Of a DNA stretch of 64,000 nt, positions 1-8,166 are shown one piece after another (the first letter of the stretch is position 1; every line of letters begins with the position of its first letter). The stretch lies in assembly GCF_001704155.1 (NCBI RefSeq), contig NZ_CP016294.1:927501-991500 (forward strand). Direction: 5' to 3'. The position numbers were made by a program, and so were the translations under genes. This DNA comes from Stenotrophomonas rhizophila (GTDB lineage Bacteria; Pseudomonadota; Gammaproteobacteria; Xanthomonadales; Xanthomonadaceae). The notes under the pieces are model-generated. The model ran no database searches, was not told the origin of the DNA, and saw only the letters and a list, made by a program, of their open reading frames with translations.

Positions 1-1320
1 CGCCTGCGGTGCCTTCACCGCCATCAGCACGCCGTCCACCGCGCCGGCGGCACGTACCTGCGCGCCGATGTCGCCCACGGTGTCGTTCACACCCACGGTG
101 GCCAGCACCTGGCCGCCGCGCTGGGTGAAGCGCTCGCGGAAGGCGGCGGCGGTACGGCGGCCGTTGTCGTCGTTGCTGTGAAGCACCAGCACCTTGCTGC
201 GTTCGCGGCTGCGCAGGTACTCGGCGGCGATGATGCCGTCGTCTTCCGGCGCCAGCGAAAAACCGGCGCTGCCGGCCGGCGGACTGCTCTTGCCGCGGTT
301 CAGTGCCAGCACCGGCACCGGCAGTTCGGTACGGCCGAACACGGCGTCCACTTCATCGCGGCCCAGCGGCCCGACGATGAAGTCCACGCCGGCAACGACG
401 GCCTTGTCATACGCGGCCACGGCGCCGGCCGGGGTACCGGCGGTATCGATGAACTGGATATCCGGGCGCTGCCGGCTTTCACCGTAGTAGCCGCTGAGCA
501 GGCCATCGCGCACGGGCTGGGCGGCGGTGGCCAGGCGGCCGCTGAGCGGCAGCAGCACGGCCATCTTCACCGGCGGGCGGTAGCCATCGCTCATCGCCGC
601 GGGACGCTTGCTGGTGTCGAACTGGGCCACGCCATCACGGTCGAACGGGCGCGGCAGCGGCAGCCCACGTGCGATCAGGGCGCGGCCGGCAAAGTTGTAC
701 AGCGGCTCGTTGGCCGGCAGCGCGGCCGCGCGGGCACGCAGGGTGGCATCGTCCAGCGTGCCGAGCAGGCCGGCAATGGCCTGCTGGTTGTCGGTGCGTG
801 CCTGGCCGGTCAGCGCGGCGTGCGCCCGGGCGCGTTCGGTGGCCGCACCCATTGCATCGCCGGTGGCCTGCAGCGCGTTGGCGCGCGCCAGCTGCCAGCG
901 CGTGCGCAGCGGCGCGGAGACGGTGTCGGAGGATTCGTTCAGGAACGCCAGTGCCTGGGCCGGCTGCTTGTCGGCCAGGGCCAGCTCGGCGCTGGTCAGC
1001 TGGAAGCGCTGCAGGCTGGCGCCGCTGAGCTGGCGCGCGGTGACCTGGGCCAGCAGGCTGCGCGCGCGGGCGTTGTCGCCGGCCTCGCGCCAGGCGAAGG
1101 CCGCATCGGCCAGCGCGGCGCCACGGGCGTTGCCGCGCAGGGTGTTGGCCAGCGCCTCCAGCTGTACGGCGGCGTCACGCGGCTTGCCCTGGTCGATCAG
1201 CGCCAGCGCCTGGCTCTGCGCCGGCGATTCCGGGGCGCTGGTCAGGCTGGTCGTGGCGCAGCCGGCAAGCAGCAGCAGCGACAACGACAGGGCGGAGATG
1301 CGTGCGGCGGGCTTGTTCAT
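1..1320 (-). CDS. lpoA: Penicillin-binding protein activator LpoA (3' end outside window)
   Basis: Outer-membrane lipoprotein that stimulates class A penicillin-binding proteins from the periplasmic side. The N-terminus carries a lipoprotein signal peptide: a hydrophobic run followed by the lipobox LAGC, with the lipidated Cys at about residue 21. The last residues visible (GVLMAVKAPQA) belong to the periplasmic-binding-protein-like C-terminal domain. About 440 codons are present and the gene runs off the window start, so the family's full length is not seen. ATG codons at 1332, 1323 and 1320 are all in frame; the one giving MNKPAARIS is chosen because it leads directly into the signal peptide. 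It is divergent from rsmI, the usual lpoA/rsmI arrangement in gammaproteobacteria. Identification rests on the lipobox, length and this context. Confidence 0.85.
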   Translation of the reverse strand, partial: MNKPAARISALSLSLLLLAGCATTSLTSAPESPAQSQALALIDQGKPRDAAVQLEALANTLRGNARGAALADAAFAWREAGDNARARSLLAQVTARQLSGASLQRFQLTSAELALADKQPAQALAFLNESSDTVSAPLRTRWQLARANALQATGDAMGAATERARAHAALTGQARTDNQQAIAGLLGTLDDATLRARAAALPANEPLYNFAGRALIARGLPLPRPFDRDGVAQFDTSKRPAAMSDGYRPPVKMAVLLPLSGRLATAAQPVRDGLLSGYYGESRQRPDIQFIDTAGTPAGAVAAYDKAVVAGVDFIVGPLGRDEVDAVFGRTELPVPVLALNRGKSSPPAGSAGFSLAPEDDGIIAAEYLRSRERSKVLVLHSNDDNGRRTAAAFRERFTQRGGQVLATVGVNDTVGDIGAQVRAAGAVDGVLMAVKAPQA

Positions 1321-1388
1321 CATCAGGTCCATTCGAGGGTGGCTCGTACACGTTAGGATTCTACCCTTGACCTGTGAGTGCCGTTGCG

Positions 1389-2210
1389 ATGAGTGCTGTC
1401 CCCACGCTGTATGTCGTTGCCACCCCGATCGGCAATCTGTCCGACCTGACGCCGCGGGCGCAGGAGGTGCTGCGTTCGGTGGCCGCGATCTGCGCCGAGG
1501 ACACCCGCCGCAGCGGCCAGCTGCTGGCCCACTTCGGCATCCAGCAGCCGCTGGTGGCGCTGCACGACCACAATGAAGAGGTGCTGGCCCAGCGCATCGT
1601 GGCGCGGCTGCAGGCGGGCGAATCGCTGGCGCTGGTCAGTGATGCCGGCACGCCGCTGGTCAGCGACCCCGGCTACCGGCTGGTCCGTGCCGCGCGCGAG
1701 GCCGGCATCCGGGTCAGTCCGGTTCCCGGCGCCTGTGCGGCCATTGCCGCGCTCAGCGTGGCCGGGCTGCCCAGCGACCGCTTCACCTTCGAAGGCTTCC
1801 TGCCGTCCAAGGGGTCCGGCCGACGCGAACGCCTGCAGGCGCTGGCGGGGGAAACCCGCACGCTGGTGTTCTACGAATCCTCACACCGCATCGCGGAGTC
1901 GCTTGCAGACATGGTTGCCGCATTCGGCCCGACACGGCCTGCAGTGTTGGCGCGCGAACTGACCAAGCTGTTCGAGACTGTGCTCGACGGCGACCTGGCC
2001 AGCCTGCTGCAGCAGGTCGAAGCCGACGACAACCAGCGCAAAGGCGAATTCGTGGTGATGGTGCAGGGCGCGGCCAACGACGAAGAAGCCCAGCTCGCGC
2101 AGGGCCGCCGCCTGTACGCCAAGCTCAGCGAACACCTGCCGCCGTCGACAGCCGCCAAACTCGCCGCCGAACTCACCGGCGCCCCGCGAAAAGCGTTGTA
2201 CGGCTCGTAA
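1389..2210 (+). CDS. rsmI: 16S rRNA (cytidine1402-2'-O)-methyltransferase RsmI
   Basis: SAM-dependent tetrapyrrole-methylase-fold enzyme that 2'-O-methylates C1402 in the decoding centre of 16S rRNA. The N-terminus shows the family signature LYVVATPIGNLSDLTPRA, followed by EDTRRSGQLLAHFGI and the glycine-rich SDAGTPLVSDPGYRLV segment. The SFEGFLP-like segment (FTFEGFLPSKG) is also typical. From the ATG at 1389 the protein is 273 residues, normal for the family. An in-frame GTG at 1374 would add five residues and cannot be excluded. It is divergent from lpoA, with about 70 bases between start codons that must hold both promoters. Confidence 0.95.
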   Translation: MSAVPTLYVVATPIGNLSDLTPRAQEVLRSVAAICAEDTRRSGQLLAHFGIQQPLVALHDHNEEVLAQRIVARLQAGESLALVSDAGTPLVSDPGYRLVRAAREAGIRVSPVPGACAAIAALSVAGLPSDRFTFEGFLPSKGSGRRERLQALAGETRTLVFYESSHRIAESLADMVAAFGPTRPAVLARELTKLFETVLDGDLASLLQQVEADDNQRKGEFVVMVQGAANDEEAQLAQGRRLYAKLSEHLPPSTAAKLAAELTGAPRKALYGS

Positions 2211-2289
2211 ACGGCATCGCAATGGATTCGTGGAAATTTCCGGGCGGCTGGCTGATTGATCCCGACCTGCGGACGTTACGTAACACGTC

Positions 2290-2310
2290 GTAGCCCCGGC
2301 CGTTGGCCGG
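2290..2310 (+). repeat. GTAG-signature palindrome (SMAG/REP-like)
   Basis: GTAG followed by the stem CCGGCC-gtt-GGCCGG. The form, a GTAG tetranucleotide abutting a short GC-rich stem with a GTT loop, recurs throughout the window and matches what is known of Stenotrophomonas SMAG elements. Confidence 0.7.
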
Positions 2311-2431
2311 ACACCGCGCGCAGCGCGGCTCAAGCGCCCGGAGACGGTAACGCAACAACTGCGGCCAACGCCCCGGCGTTCAAAGGTTCCGAAGCCGCCG
2401 GTCAGGGTTCATGACGCCGGCACGAAGAGCA

Positions 2432-2453
2432 GCCGGCCAACGGCCGGCGCTAC
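2432..2453 (-). repeat. GTAG-signature palindrome (SMAG/REP-like), inverted copy
   Basis: GCCGGCC-aac-GGCCGGC followed by CTAC, so the GTAG end is on the minus strand. It faces the copy at 2290-2310 across about 120 bases. Confidence 0.7.
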
Positions 2454-2530
2454 GAATTGATACGGGCCCATTGGGATCGGTATCAATCAACCAGGGGCCA
2501 GCATCCGTTACGGTGGTAGACTACCCACGG

Positions 2531-2882
2531 CAGAGCCGGCCAGACAGTCGCGTCATTCCTTCGGGAATGCCGAGGAAAGTCCGGGCTCCGCAGGGCAAGG
2601 TGCCAGGTAACGCCTGGGCGGCGCGAGCCGACGGAAAGTGCAACAGAAAGATACCGCCTACGTTCCCTTCGGGGAGCCGGTAAGGGTGAAATGGTGCGGT
2701 AAGAGCGCACCGCGAGTCTGGCAACAGACCGGCACGGCAAACCCCACCTGGAGCAAGACCAAATAGGGTCCTCATGGCGCGGCCCGCGTCGGGACCGGGT
2801 AGGTTGCTTGAGCGCCACGGTGACGTGGCGCCTAGAAGAATGACTGTCCACGACAAAACCCGGCTTATCGGCCGGCTCTGCC
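2531..2882 (+). ncRNA. rnpB: RNase P RNA (class A)
   Basis: Catalytic RNA of ribonuclease P, which matures tRNA 5' ends. The universally conserved blocks are present in order: CAGACAGTCGC near 2541, GAGGAAAGTCCGGGCTCC near 2571, GGTAAGGGTGAAA near 2678, and AGAATGACTGTCC with ACAAAACCCGGCTTA near 2836-2866. The ends pair as P1: CAGAGCCGGCC (2531-2541) with GGCCGGCTCTG (2870-2880). Length of about 350 nt is normal for proteobacteria. A GC hairpin at 2906-2927 lies just downstream. Confidence 0.96.
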
Positions 2883-2905
2883 GCTTTTTCCGCCGACGGC
2901 GAAGA

Positions 2906-2927
2906 AGCCCCCTCAGCAAAGGGGGCT
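2906..2927 (+). terminator. Candidate rnpB terminator hairpin
   Basis: AGCCCCC (2906-2912) pairs with GGGGGCT (2921-2927) around an 8-base loop. The bases after it are only moderately T-rich, so termination strength is uncertain. It also lies just past the end of the convergent DM13 gene. Confidence 0.55.
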
Positions 2928-2936
2928 CCTCGTTCG

Positions 2937-3425
2937 TCAGGCTTGCGGGCCCATTCGATACTGGGCCGCCGAGATGAACTGGCTGAACGCTTCGCACCAC
3001 ACCACCACGGTGGTGTAGTCGTCGATGTCGACGTGGTCGGGCACCTCCAGCAGGAAGCGGTTGAAGGTCTTTACGTCACCGATCAGCGTGGCGTCCTGCT
3101 TGATCCGCAGGAAATCGCCGCGGGTGTCGACGTATTCGCGCGACAGGTACACCTTGTAATCCGGGCCGGGGGCCATGCGGCCATCGAAGGCGATCTGGCT
3201 GTGGCTCACGCTGACCTTGCCGTCGGCCCAATGCACCGCGTCACTGCCCTTGAGGTCGCGGCGGAAGCGGGCTTCATGGGTGCTGTTGGCCATCGCCTCG
3301 GCAACGCTGGACGCGCTGGGCCCATCCGGTGCGGTAAGGATGGGCAACAGGTATACCCCGCTGCCGAAGCCTGCTGCCAGGGTCAGCACGTGGGTGGCCA
3401 GGAAAAGGCTAAGTCGTCGATTCAT
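2937..3425 (-). CDS. DM13 domain-containing protein
   Basis: Predicted exported or membrane-anchored protein of 162 residues with one DM13 domain, a fold proposed in the family literature to bind a redox group through a conserved Cys. Residues 8-30 are hydrophobic (FLATHVLTLAAGFGSGVYLL) and act as a signal or anchor. The DM13 part spans about residues 52-156, with YKVYLS at 91-95, FLRIK near 105, and the hallmark VVWCEAFSQFISAAQY containing Cys144. The start at 3425 (MNRRLSLF) is chosen over upstream in-frame codons because it begins the hydrophobic segment. It is followed at 91 bases upstream by the TANGO2-like gene on the same strand, so the two may be co-transcribed. Substrate and partner are unknown. 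Confidence 0.8.
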   Translation of the reverse strand: MNRRLSLFLATHVLTLAAGFGSGVYLLPILTAPDGPSASSVAEAMANSTHEARFRRDLKGSDAVHWADGKVSVSHSQIAFDGRMAPGPDYKVYLSREYVDTRGDFLRIKQDATLIGDVKTFNRFLLEVPDHVDIDDYTTVVVWCEAFSQFISAAQYRMGPQA

Positions 3426-3515
3426 CAAGGGTCTCGGCTGGAGGGCGCCAACTGCGCCGGTACCAGACAAGAGCGACGAGCGGGCCGGATCGATCCGGGC
3501 CGTGCCCCGCTTCAT

Positions 3516-4307
3516 TCACCCTGCAGCGGGGCGGGGCAGCGGCCCGGGCGGGCCGACCGTGAGCGCGGTTTCCCCCACGCACGCGCCCGACGGGTCGAAC
3601 CGACGCTCGCGGATGAAGCCCTGGCCCTGCGCATCCAGTGCGATCACGGTGCTGGCCCGGGTGCCGTACTCCGGGCTGCGGATGAAGGCGGCCGACAGCC
3701 AGCGCTCCCGCTCCAGGCCAATGCCGGTGTCGGGCAGGCGGGCGTCGGCAGCGCGGTTCTCGTCGGCCAGTGCCGCCCACAGCGGCGCCAGGTCCTCGCG
3801 GCCGGCGTCCACCCAGTCCTGCAGGGCGGCATTCAAGGCCAGGGTCTTGGGCCATGGCGCGTCCAGCGGGCCGTTGGACATGCCGTGGATACCCGGCGCC
3901 AGGGTCTGCCGCAGCAGCGGGTGGTTGCCCAGGAACTGGCAGCTGTCCCGATCGGCCAGCAGCAGGTTGAACGGAGCAAAGGCCGGGGCGTTGCCGGCCA
4001 GCGCGTCGGCAAAGGCGGCCGCAGACCCGGTACCGCGCAGGTAGTCGGCCACCAGTGCACCGCGAGACGGGCCGGTCTGCCGGGCCAGCGGGTCGCGCAC
4101 GTTGGTCACCACCGCCATCCGGCCATCCAGGCCAACGCCGGCCCAGGTGCCGCCCGAACGCAGGTCTCGCCCGGCCAGCACGCCCAGGTCCGGTGCGGGC
4201 CACGCCGCCAACCCGGCGGTGGGGCGTGCATGGAATTCATCGCGGTTGCCGGCCATCAGCAACTGCCAGCGGGGGTGGACCTTCCAGGCCAAGGCAAGCA
4301 GACACAT
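3516..4307 (-). CDS. NRDE family protein (TANGO2-like)
   Basis: A 263-residue member of the NRDE/TANGO2 family; the eukaryotic relatives have been linked to Golgi organisation and haem handling, while the bacterial role is not settled. The sequence starts MCLLALAW, with the conserved Cys at position 2, and carries the family-naming motif AGNRDEFHARPTA at residues 19-31, then GGTWAGV and TNVRDP. The start at 4307 is preferred because family members begin MC; longer in-frame starts exist upstream. It lies on the minus strand immediately behind the dcw cluster promoter region and is probably transcribed toward the DM13 gene. Confidence 0.88.
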   Translation of the reverse strand: MCLLALAWKVHPRWQLLMAGNRDEFHARPTAGLAAWPAPDLGVLAGRDLRSGGTWAGVGLDGRMAVVTNVRDPLARQTGPSRGALVADYLRGTGSAAAFADALAGNAPAFAPFNLLLADRDSCQFLGNHPLLRQTLAPGIHGMSNGPLDAPWPKTLALNAALQDWVDAGREDLAPLWAALADENRAADARLPDTGIGLERERWLSAAFIRSPEYGTRASTVIALDAQGQGFIRERRFDPSGACVGETALTVGPPGPLPRPAAG

Positions 4308-4444
4308 GCCCGGCATTGTGCCGGTTTTGCGCAGCAACGGGTCGCTTGGGACATGGGGGCGGATGAATGCGCGGGGATGTTTCACGCCACCTCCACACCC
4401 CTGAACTTCGCCCCAATCTCAAAAAATGAGACGAAACAGCAACT

Positions 4445-4453
4445 TGTGGATAA
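4445..4453 (-). promoter_or_regulatory. Perfect DnaA box upstream of the dcw cluster
   Basis: TGTGGATAA on the plus strand is the exact complement of the DnaA-box consensus TTATCCACA. It sits about 80 bases upstream of the candidate mraZ promoter. Whether DnaA acts here is inference. Confidence 0.5.
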
Positions 4454-4523
4454 GCCTTGAACAAGTCTCTAAACATTGCTGCAAGCCCTTGATGTCCAAG
4501 GTGATTTCCCCTTCGCAAAACTG

Positions 4524-4575
4524 TTGACAACCCAATCGGCACTGCTAAGGTGGGCAACAGAGGGGAAACCGGGTT
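4524..4575 (+). promoter_or_regulatory. Candidate mraZ promoter with MraZ-box-like repeats
   Basis: A perfect -35 TTGACA (4524-4529) and a poor -10 TAAGGT (4546-4551) are 16 bases apart. Directly after it lie TGGGC (4551-4555), AGGGG (4561-4565) and CGGGT (4570-4574), spaced about ten bases. Known MraZ sites are TGGGN repeats with 5-base spacers, so this is a degenerate match consistent with autoregulation of the cluster. Confidence 0.5.
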
Positions 4576-4632
4576 TTTTGTGGTTTTTCGTGGTTCAATG
4601 TTTCATCCAGGCGAAGGAAAGGTGTACGCGTC

Positions 4633-5079
4633 GTGTTTCAGGGCGAGACGGCCATCACGGTTGACGATAAAGGACGCATGGCGGTTCCCACCGCGCATCG
4701 CGACCTCGTCGCGCGTGTGAGCAACAACCGCCTGGTCCTGACCTACAACCCTTTCGAGTCCGGCTGCCTGTGGCTGTATGCCGAGCAGGAGTGGGAACGG
4801 GTCCGCGACGACGTCATGTCCAAGCCCAACACACAGCGCGTCGTGCGCCTGCTGCAACAGAAGCTGGTCGGTTCGGCCGCGCATCTGGAGCTGGATGGCA
4901 ACGGCCGCATCAGTATCCCGGCAAGCCACCGCAACGCTGTTGGCATTGAAAAGAAGGCGGTGTTGCTCGGCATGGGCGACAAATTCGAATTGTGGAGCGA
5001 GCAGGCTCATCGCGCACTGATCCAGCAGACGTTGTCTGACGAGGATCTGGGCGATGGGTTGCTCGACCTGAAGTTGTGA
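4633..5079 (+). CDS. mraZ: Transcriptional regulator MraZ
   Basis: DNA-binding protein of the AbrB-like fold with two SpoVT-type repeats, first gene of the dcw cluster and known in other bacteria to repress its own operon. The 148 residues start [22 protein letters not shown], and the second repeat reads [16 protein letters not shown] at about residues 77-92; both contain the D-x-GR-[MI]-x-[IV]P signature. The start is GTG at 4633, preceded by the Shine-Dalgarno-like AAGGAAAGG at 4613. Its last codons overlap the rsmH start, so the two are likely translationally coupled. Confidence 0.96.
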   Translation: MFQGETAITVDDKGRMAVPTAHRDLVARVSNNRLVLTYNPFESGCLWLYAEQEWERVRDDVMSKPNTQRVVRLLQQKLVGSAAHLELDGNGRISIPASHRNAVGIEKKAVLLGMGDKFELWSEQAHRALIQQTLSDEDLGDGLLDLKL

Positions 5080-6059
5080 CCCGGGGTGCCCGGGTGCGCG
5101 GAGGCGCGCAGGCCGGTCACCTTCCGGTGTCGCAGTCGCCGGCGGGCCATCTGCCGGTGCTGTACACGCAGGTCCTGGACGGCCTGAGGGTGATCGAAAA
5201 CGGAACGTATCTCGATGGCACGTTTGGTCGTGGCGGTCACGCCCGCGGCGTGCTCGAGCAACTCGGTCCTGGAGGCCGGCTGCTGGTCATGGACAAGGAT
5301 CCGGAGGCAATCGCGGTAGCCGAGCGTGATTTCGCGCCGGACCCGCGCGTCTCGATCTTCCGTGGCAGTTTCGCCGACCTGCTGCACTGGAACGCAACCG
5401 CCGACGGCCTGGACGGGGTGCTGTTCGACCTCGGCGTGTCCTCGCCGCAGCTGGACGTGGCCGAGCGCGGTTTCAGCTTCGGCAAGGACGGCCCGCTGGA
5501 CATGCGCATGGACCCGGACAGTGGCGAAAGCGCGGCGCAGTGGCTCAACCGTGTCGAAGAACGCGAGCTGATGGATGTGCTGTGGACCTATGGCGAAGAA
5601 CGCCAGGGGCGCCGCATCGCCCGGGCGATCATCGCCCGCCGCGACAAGCAGCCGTTCACCCGCACCGGCGAGCTGGCCGAACTGATTGCTTCGGTGATGC
5701 CGCGTGGCAAAGACAAGATCCACCCGGCCACGCGCAGCTTCCAGGCCATCCGCATCCACATCAACCGCGAACTGGCCGATCTTGAAGCTGGCCTGGACGC
5801 GGCGATGGCGCGCCTCAAGCCGGGTGGCCGGCTGGCGGTGATCAGCTTCCATTCGCTGGAAGACCGCATCGTCAAACAGTTCATGAACCGCCACGCCAAG
5901 GCCCCGCCGACCAATCGCCGGTTGCCCGAGCTGGCGGCGTTCGTGCCGACGCTGGACCTGATCGGCGGCGCCATCAAGGCGGAGGACGACGAGCTGGCGG
6001 TCAACCCGCGCTCGCGCAGCGCCGTGCTGCGCGTGGCCGAAAAGCGCGGGGTGGTGTGA
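5076..6059 (+). CDS. rsmH: 16S rRNA (cytosine1402-N4)-methyltransferase RsmH
   Basis: SAM-dependent enzyme (formerly MraW) that N4-methylates C1402 of 16S rRNA, the same nucleotide that RsmI, also in this window, modifies on the ribose. Motif I is [15 protein letters not shown], followed by [21 protein letters not shown] and [20 protein letters not shown] near the C-terminus. Length of up to 327 residues is normal. The earliest start is GTG at 5076 in a GTGA overlap with the mraZ stop; a GTG at 5094 (MRGGAQAGH) is an equally plausible start. Confidence 0.95.
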   Translation: MTRGARVRGGAQAGHLPVSQSPAGHLPVLYTQVLDGLRVIENGTYLDGTFGRGGHARGVLEQLGPGGRLLVMDKDPEAIAVAERDFAPDPRVSIFRGSFADLLHWNATADGLDGVLFDLGVSSPQLDVAERGFSFGKDGPLDMRMDPDSGESAAQWLNRVEERELMDVLWTYGEERQGRRIARAIIARRDKQPFTRTGELAELIASVMPRGKDKIHPATRSFQAIRIHINRELADLEAGLDAAMARLKPGGRLAVISFHSLEDRIVKQFMNRHAKAPPTNRRLPELAAFVPTLDLIGGAIKAEDDELAVNPRSRSAVLRVAEKRGVV

Positions 6060-6322
6060 TGAGCCGCCTGCTGCTGGTCGTGCTGCTGGCCTGCACAATC
6101 GCCTCGGCGATCGGGGTGGTGTTCATGCGCCACCGCCACCGGCAGACCTTCGTGGAGCTGTCGCGCGTGGAGCGCGCCCGCGACGAACTGAACATTGAAT
6201 TCGGCCGCCTGCAGCTGGAACAGGCCACCCTGGCCGAAGCCACCCGGGTTGACCGCGTGGCCCGCGAGCGGCTGGGCATGAAGTTCCCCGAAGCGGCCGA
6301 TGTCGTGGTGGTACGGCCATGA
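6059..6322 (+). CDS. ftsL: Cell division protein FtsL
   Basis: Small bitopic divisome protein that pairs with FtsB and FtsQ and helps activate FtsW/FtsI. The 87 residues show a short N-terminus, one membrane span at about residues 3-21 (LLLVVLLACTIASAIGVVF), then a leucine-zipper-like periplasmic coiled coil (ELSRVERARDELNIEFGRLQLEQATLAE is the charged heptad region, about 32-60). Identity rests on size, topology and position between rsmH and ftsI. The start ATG overlaps the rsmH TGA by one base, and the end overlaps ftsI by four bases. Confidence 0.92.
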   Translation: MSRLLLVVLLACTIASAIGVVFMRHRHRQTFVELSRVERARDELNIEFGRLQLEQATLAEATRVDRVARERLGMKFPEAADVVVVRP

Positions 6323-8166
6323 ACAAGACCGGCCGCAACCGCACCCGCAACGCCTTCAACCTGCGCCAGCGCCTGAAGTGGGTCGGCCTGGCGCTGGGCC
6401 TGTGCTCGGTGTCGCTGGTCGGCCGCGCCGCCTACGTGCAGATCATCAACAGCGATTTCTACCAGCGCCAGGGCGAAGCCCGCTACCTGCGCGAGCTGCC
6501 AATCAACACCTCGCGCGGCATGATCACCGACCGCAACGGCGAACCGGTGGCGGTGTCCACCCCGGTTGCCTCGATCTGGGTCAACCCGCAGGAGCTGATG
6601 CGCTCGCCCGACCGCATTCCGGAACTGGCCACCGCGCTGGGCATGCCGCTGGACGAGCTGACCTCGAAGCTGAGCCAGAAGGCGGACAAGGAATTCATGT
6701 ACCTGCGCCGCCGGATCAATCCCGACGACGCCGAGAAGGTGGTTGCCCTGAAGATCCCGGGCGTGGCCTCGCAGCGCGAGTTCCGCCGCTTCTACCCGCA
6801 GGGTGAAGCGATGGCGCACGTGCTCGGCTTCACCAACATCGACGACCGCGGCCAGGAAGGGCTGGAGCTGGCCTTCGACGAATGGCTGCGCGGCAAGGCC
6901 GGCGCCAAGCGGGTGATCCGCAACCGCAAGGGCGAGACCGTCGAAAGCGACCTGCTGCGCGCCGCCGAACCGGGCAAGGACCTGACCCTGAGCATCGACC
7001 GTCGCATCCAGTTCCTGGCGTTCAAGGAACTGCGCAACGCGCTGATCGAGAACAAGGCCGCGGGCGGTTCGATGGTGATCATGGACGTGGCCACCGGCGA
7101 AGTGCTGGCCATGGTCAACCTGCCGACCTACAACCCCAATGCGGTGGGCGGCGCGGCGCCGGACACCCGCCGCAACCGCGCCGTGACCGACCTGGTCGAG
7201 CCGGGTTCGACCATGAAGCCGCTGACCATCGCCTCGGCGCTGCAGTCCGGCGTGGTCACCAAGGACACCACGGTCGATACCAACCCGGGCTACATGGCGA
7301 TCGGCCGCTACACCATCAAGGACGTGCCGCGGAACAACGGCGTGCTCAACGTCACCGGCGTGATCACCCGCAGCTCGAACATCGGCGCGGCCAAGATCGC
7401 GGCCAAGATGCCCGACCAGGTGTTCTACGACCACGTCCACAGCTTCGGCTATGGCAGTGCCCCGCACAGCGGTTTCCCCGGCGAATCGGCCGGCGTGCTG
7501 CCGCGCCCGGCGCGCTGGAGCGGGTCGTCAAAGACCACCATGTCCTACGGCTATGGCCTGAATGTCACCCCGCTGCAGATCGCCACGGCGTACTCGGCGC
7601 TGGGCAACGGCGGCAAGCTGATCGCGCCGACCTTCGTCAAGGGCCAGCGCAACGAAGGCAAGCAGATCATCGACGAGAACATCGCCAAAGAGGTCGTGGC
7701 GATGATGGAAACGGTGGTCACCCAGGGCGGCGCCAAGCAGGCGGCGGTGCTGGGTTACCACGTGGCCGGCAAAACCGGTACCGCGCGCAAGGCTGGCCCT
7801 GGCGGCTACGAGCGTGGCCACTACAACGCGCTGTTCGCCGGCGTGGTGCCGGCCAGCAACCCGCGCTTTGCCACGGTGATCGTCATCAACGACCCGCAGG
7901 CCGGCAAGTACTACGGCGGCCTGGTGTCCGCCCCGGTGTTCCACAACGTCATGGAAGGCGCGCTGCGCCTGATGGACGTGCCGCCGGACGACATCGATTC
8001 CTGGCTGGCGGCCCAGCAGTCCGGAAAGATGGGCCACGCCGCCTCCTCGCTGCCGACCCCGCCGCCGGCCGAGGCGGTCGTTGCCCCGGACGCCGCCGCC
8101 GAATTCGATGCCGCGCTGCCCAGCGCGCACGCCACGTTGCCGCCCGCGCAGGGAGGCACGCAATGA
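6319..8166 (+). CDS. ftsI: Septal transpeptidase FtsI (PBP3)
   Basis: Class B penicillin-binding protein that cross-links septal peptidoglycan with FtsW. It has an N-terminal membrane span at about residues 20-40, a pedestal domain with [14 protein letters not shown] at 67-80, and a C-terminal transpeptidase. The active-site motifs are visible: SxxK as S297-T-M-K300 in EPGSTMKP, SxN as S352-S353-N354, and KTG at 485-487 in AGKTGTARK. The 615 residues end in an Ala/Pro-rich tail after about residue 560. It overlaps ftsL and murE by four bases each (ATGA). Confidence 0.97.
   Translation: MNKTGRNRTRNAFNLRQRLKWVGLALGLCSVSLVGRAAYVQIINSDFYQRQGEARYLRELPINTSRGMITDRNGEPVAVSTPVASIWVNPQELMRSPDRIPELATALGMPLDELTSKLSQKADKEFMYLRRRINPDDAEKVVALKIPGVASQREFRRFYPQGEAMAHVLGFTNIDDRGQEGLELAFDEWLRGKAGAKRVIRNRKGETVESDLLRAAEPGKDLTLSIDRRIQFLAFKELRNALIENKAAGGSMVIMDVATGEVLAMVNLPTYNPNAVGGAAPDTRRNRAVTDLVEPGSTMKPLTIASALQSGVVTKDTTVDTNPGYMAIGRYTIKDVPRNNGVLNVTGVITRSSNIGAAKIAAKMPDQVFYDHVHSFGYGSAPHSGFPGESAGVLPRPARWSGSSKTTMSYGYGLNVTPLQIATAYSALGNGGKLIAPTFVKGQRNEGKQIIDENIAKEVVAMMETVVTQGGAKQAAVLGYHVAGKTGTARKAGPGGYERGHYNALFAGVVPASNPRFATVIVINDPQAGKYYGGLVSAPVFHNVMEGALRLMDVPPDDIDSWLAAQQSGKMGHAASSLPTPPPAEAVVAPDAAAEFDAALPSAHATLPPAQGGTQ

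Larger units (their letters stand above)
2211..2530. other. Intergenic region upstream of rnpB
   Basis: About 320 bases without a gene. It holds two GTAG-type palindromes in opposite orientation (2290-2310 and 2432-2453) and an inverted repeat TTGATAC/GTATCAA (2457-2463 with 2480-2486) just before the RNase P RNA. A TAGACT hexamer at 2517-2522 could be the -10 of the rnpB promoter, but I see no good -35. Confidence 0.5.

Noticed and set aside
178-1356. Plus-strand open frame opposite lpoA
   Set aside because: The minus-strand frame has a lipobox and periplasmic-binding-protein-like sequence; the plus-strand product is compositionally biased with no domain.
2943-4460. Plus-strand open frame of about 500 codons over the DM13 and NRDE genes
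   Set aside because: The minus strand carries recognisable families in both halves, and the plus-strand product has only biased composition.
6882-8162. Long 5' extension of murE overlapping ftsI
   Set aside because: The ATG at 8163 gives the normal MurE N-terminus and an ATGA overlap; the extension is out of frame with ftsI and has no family similarity.
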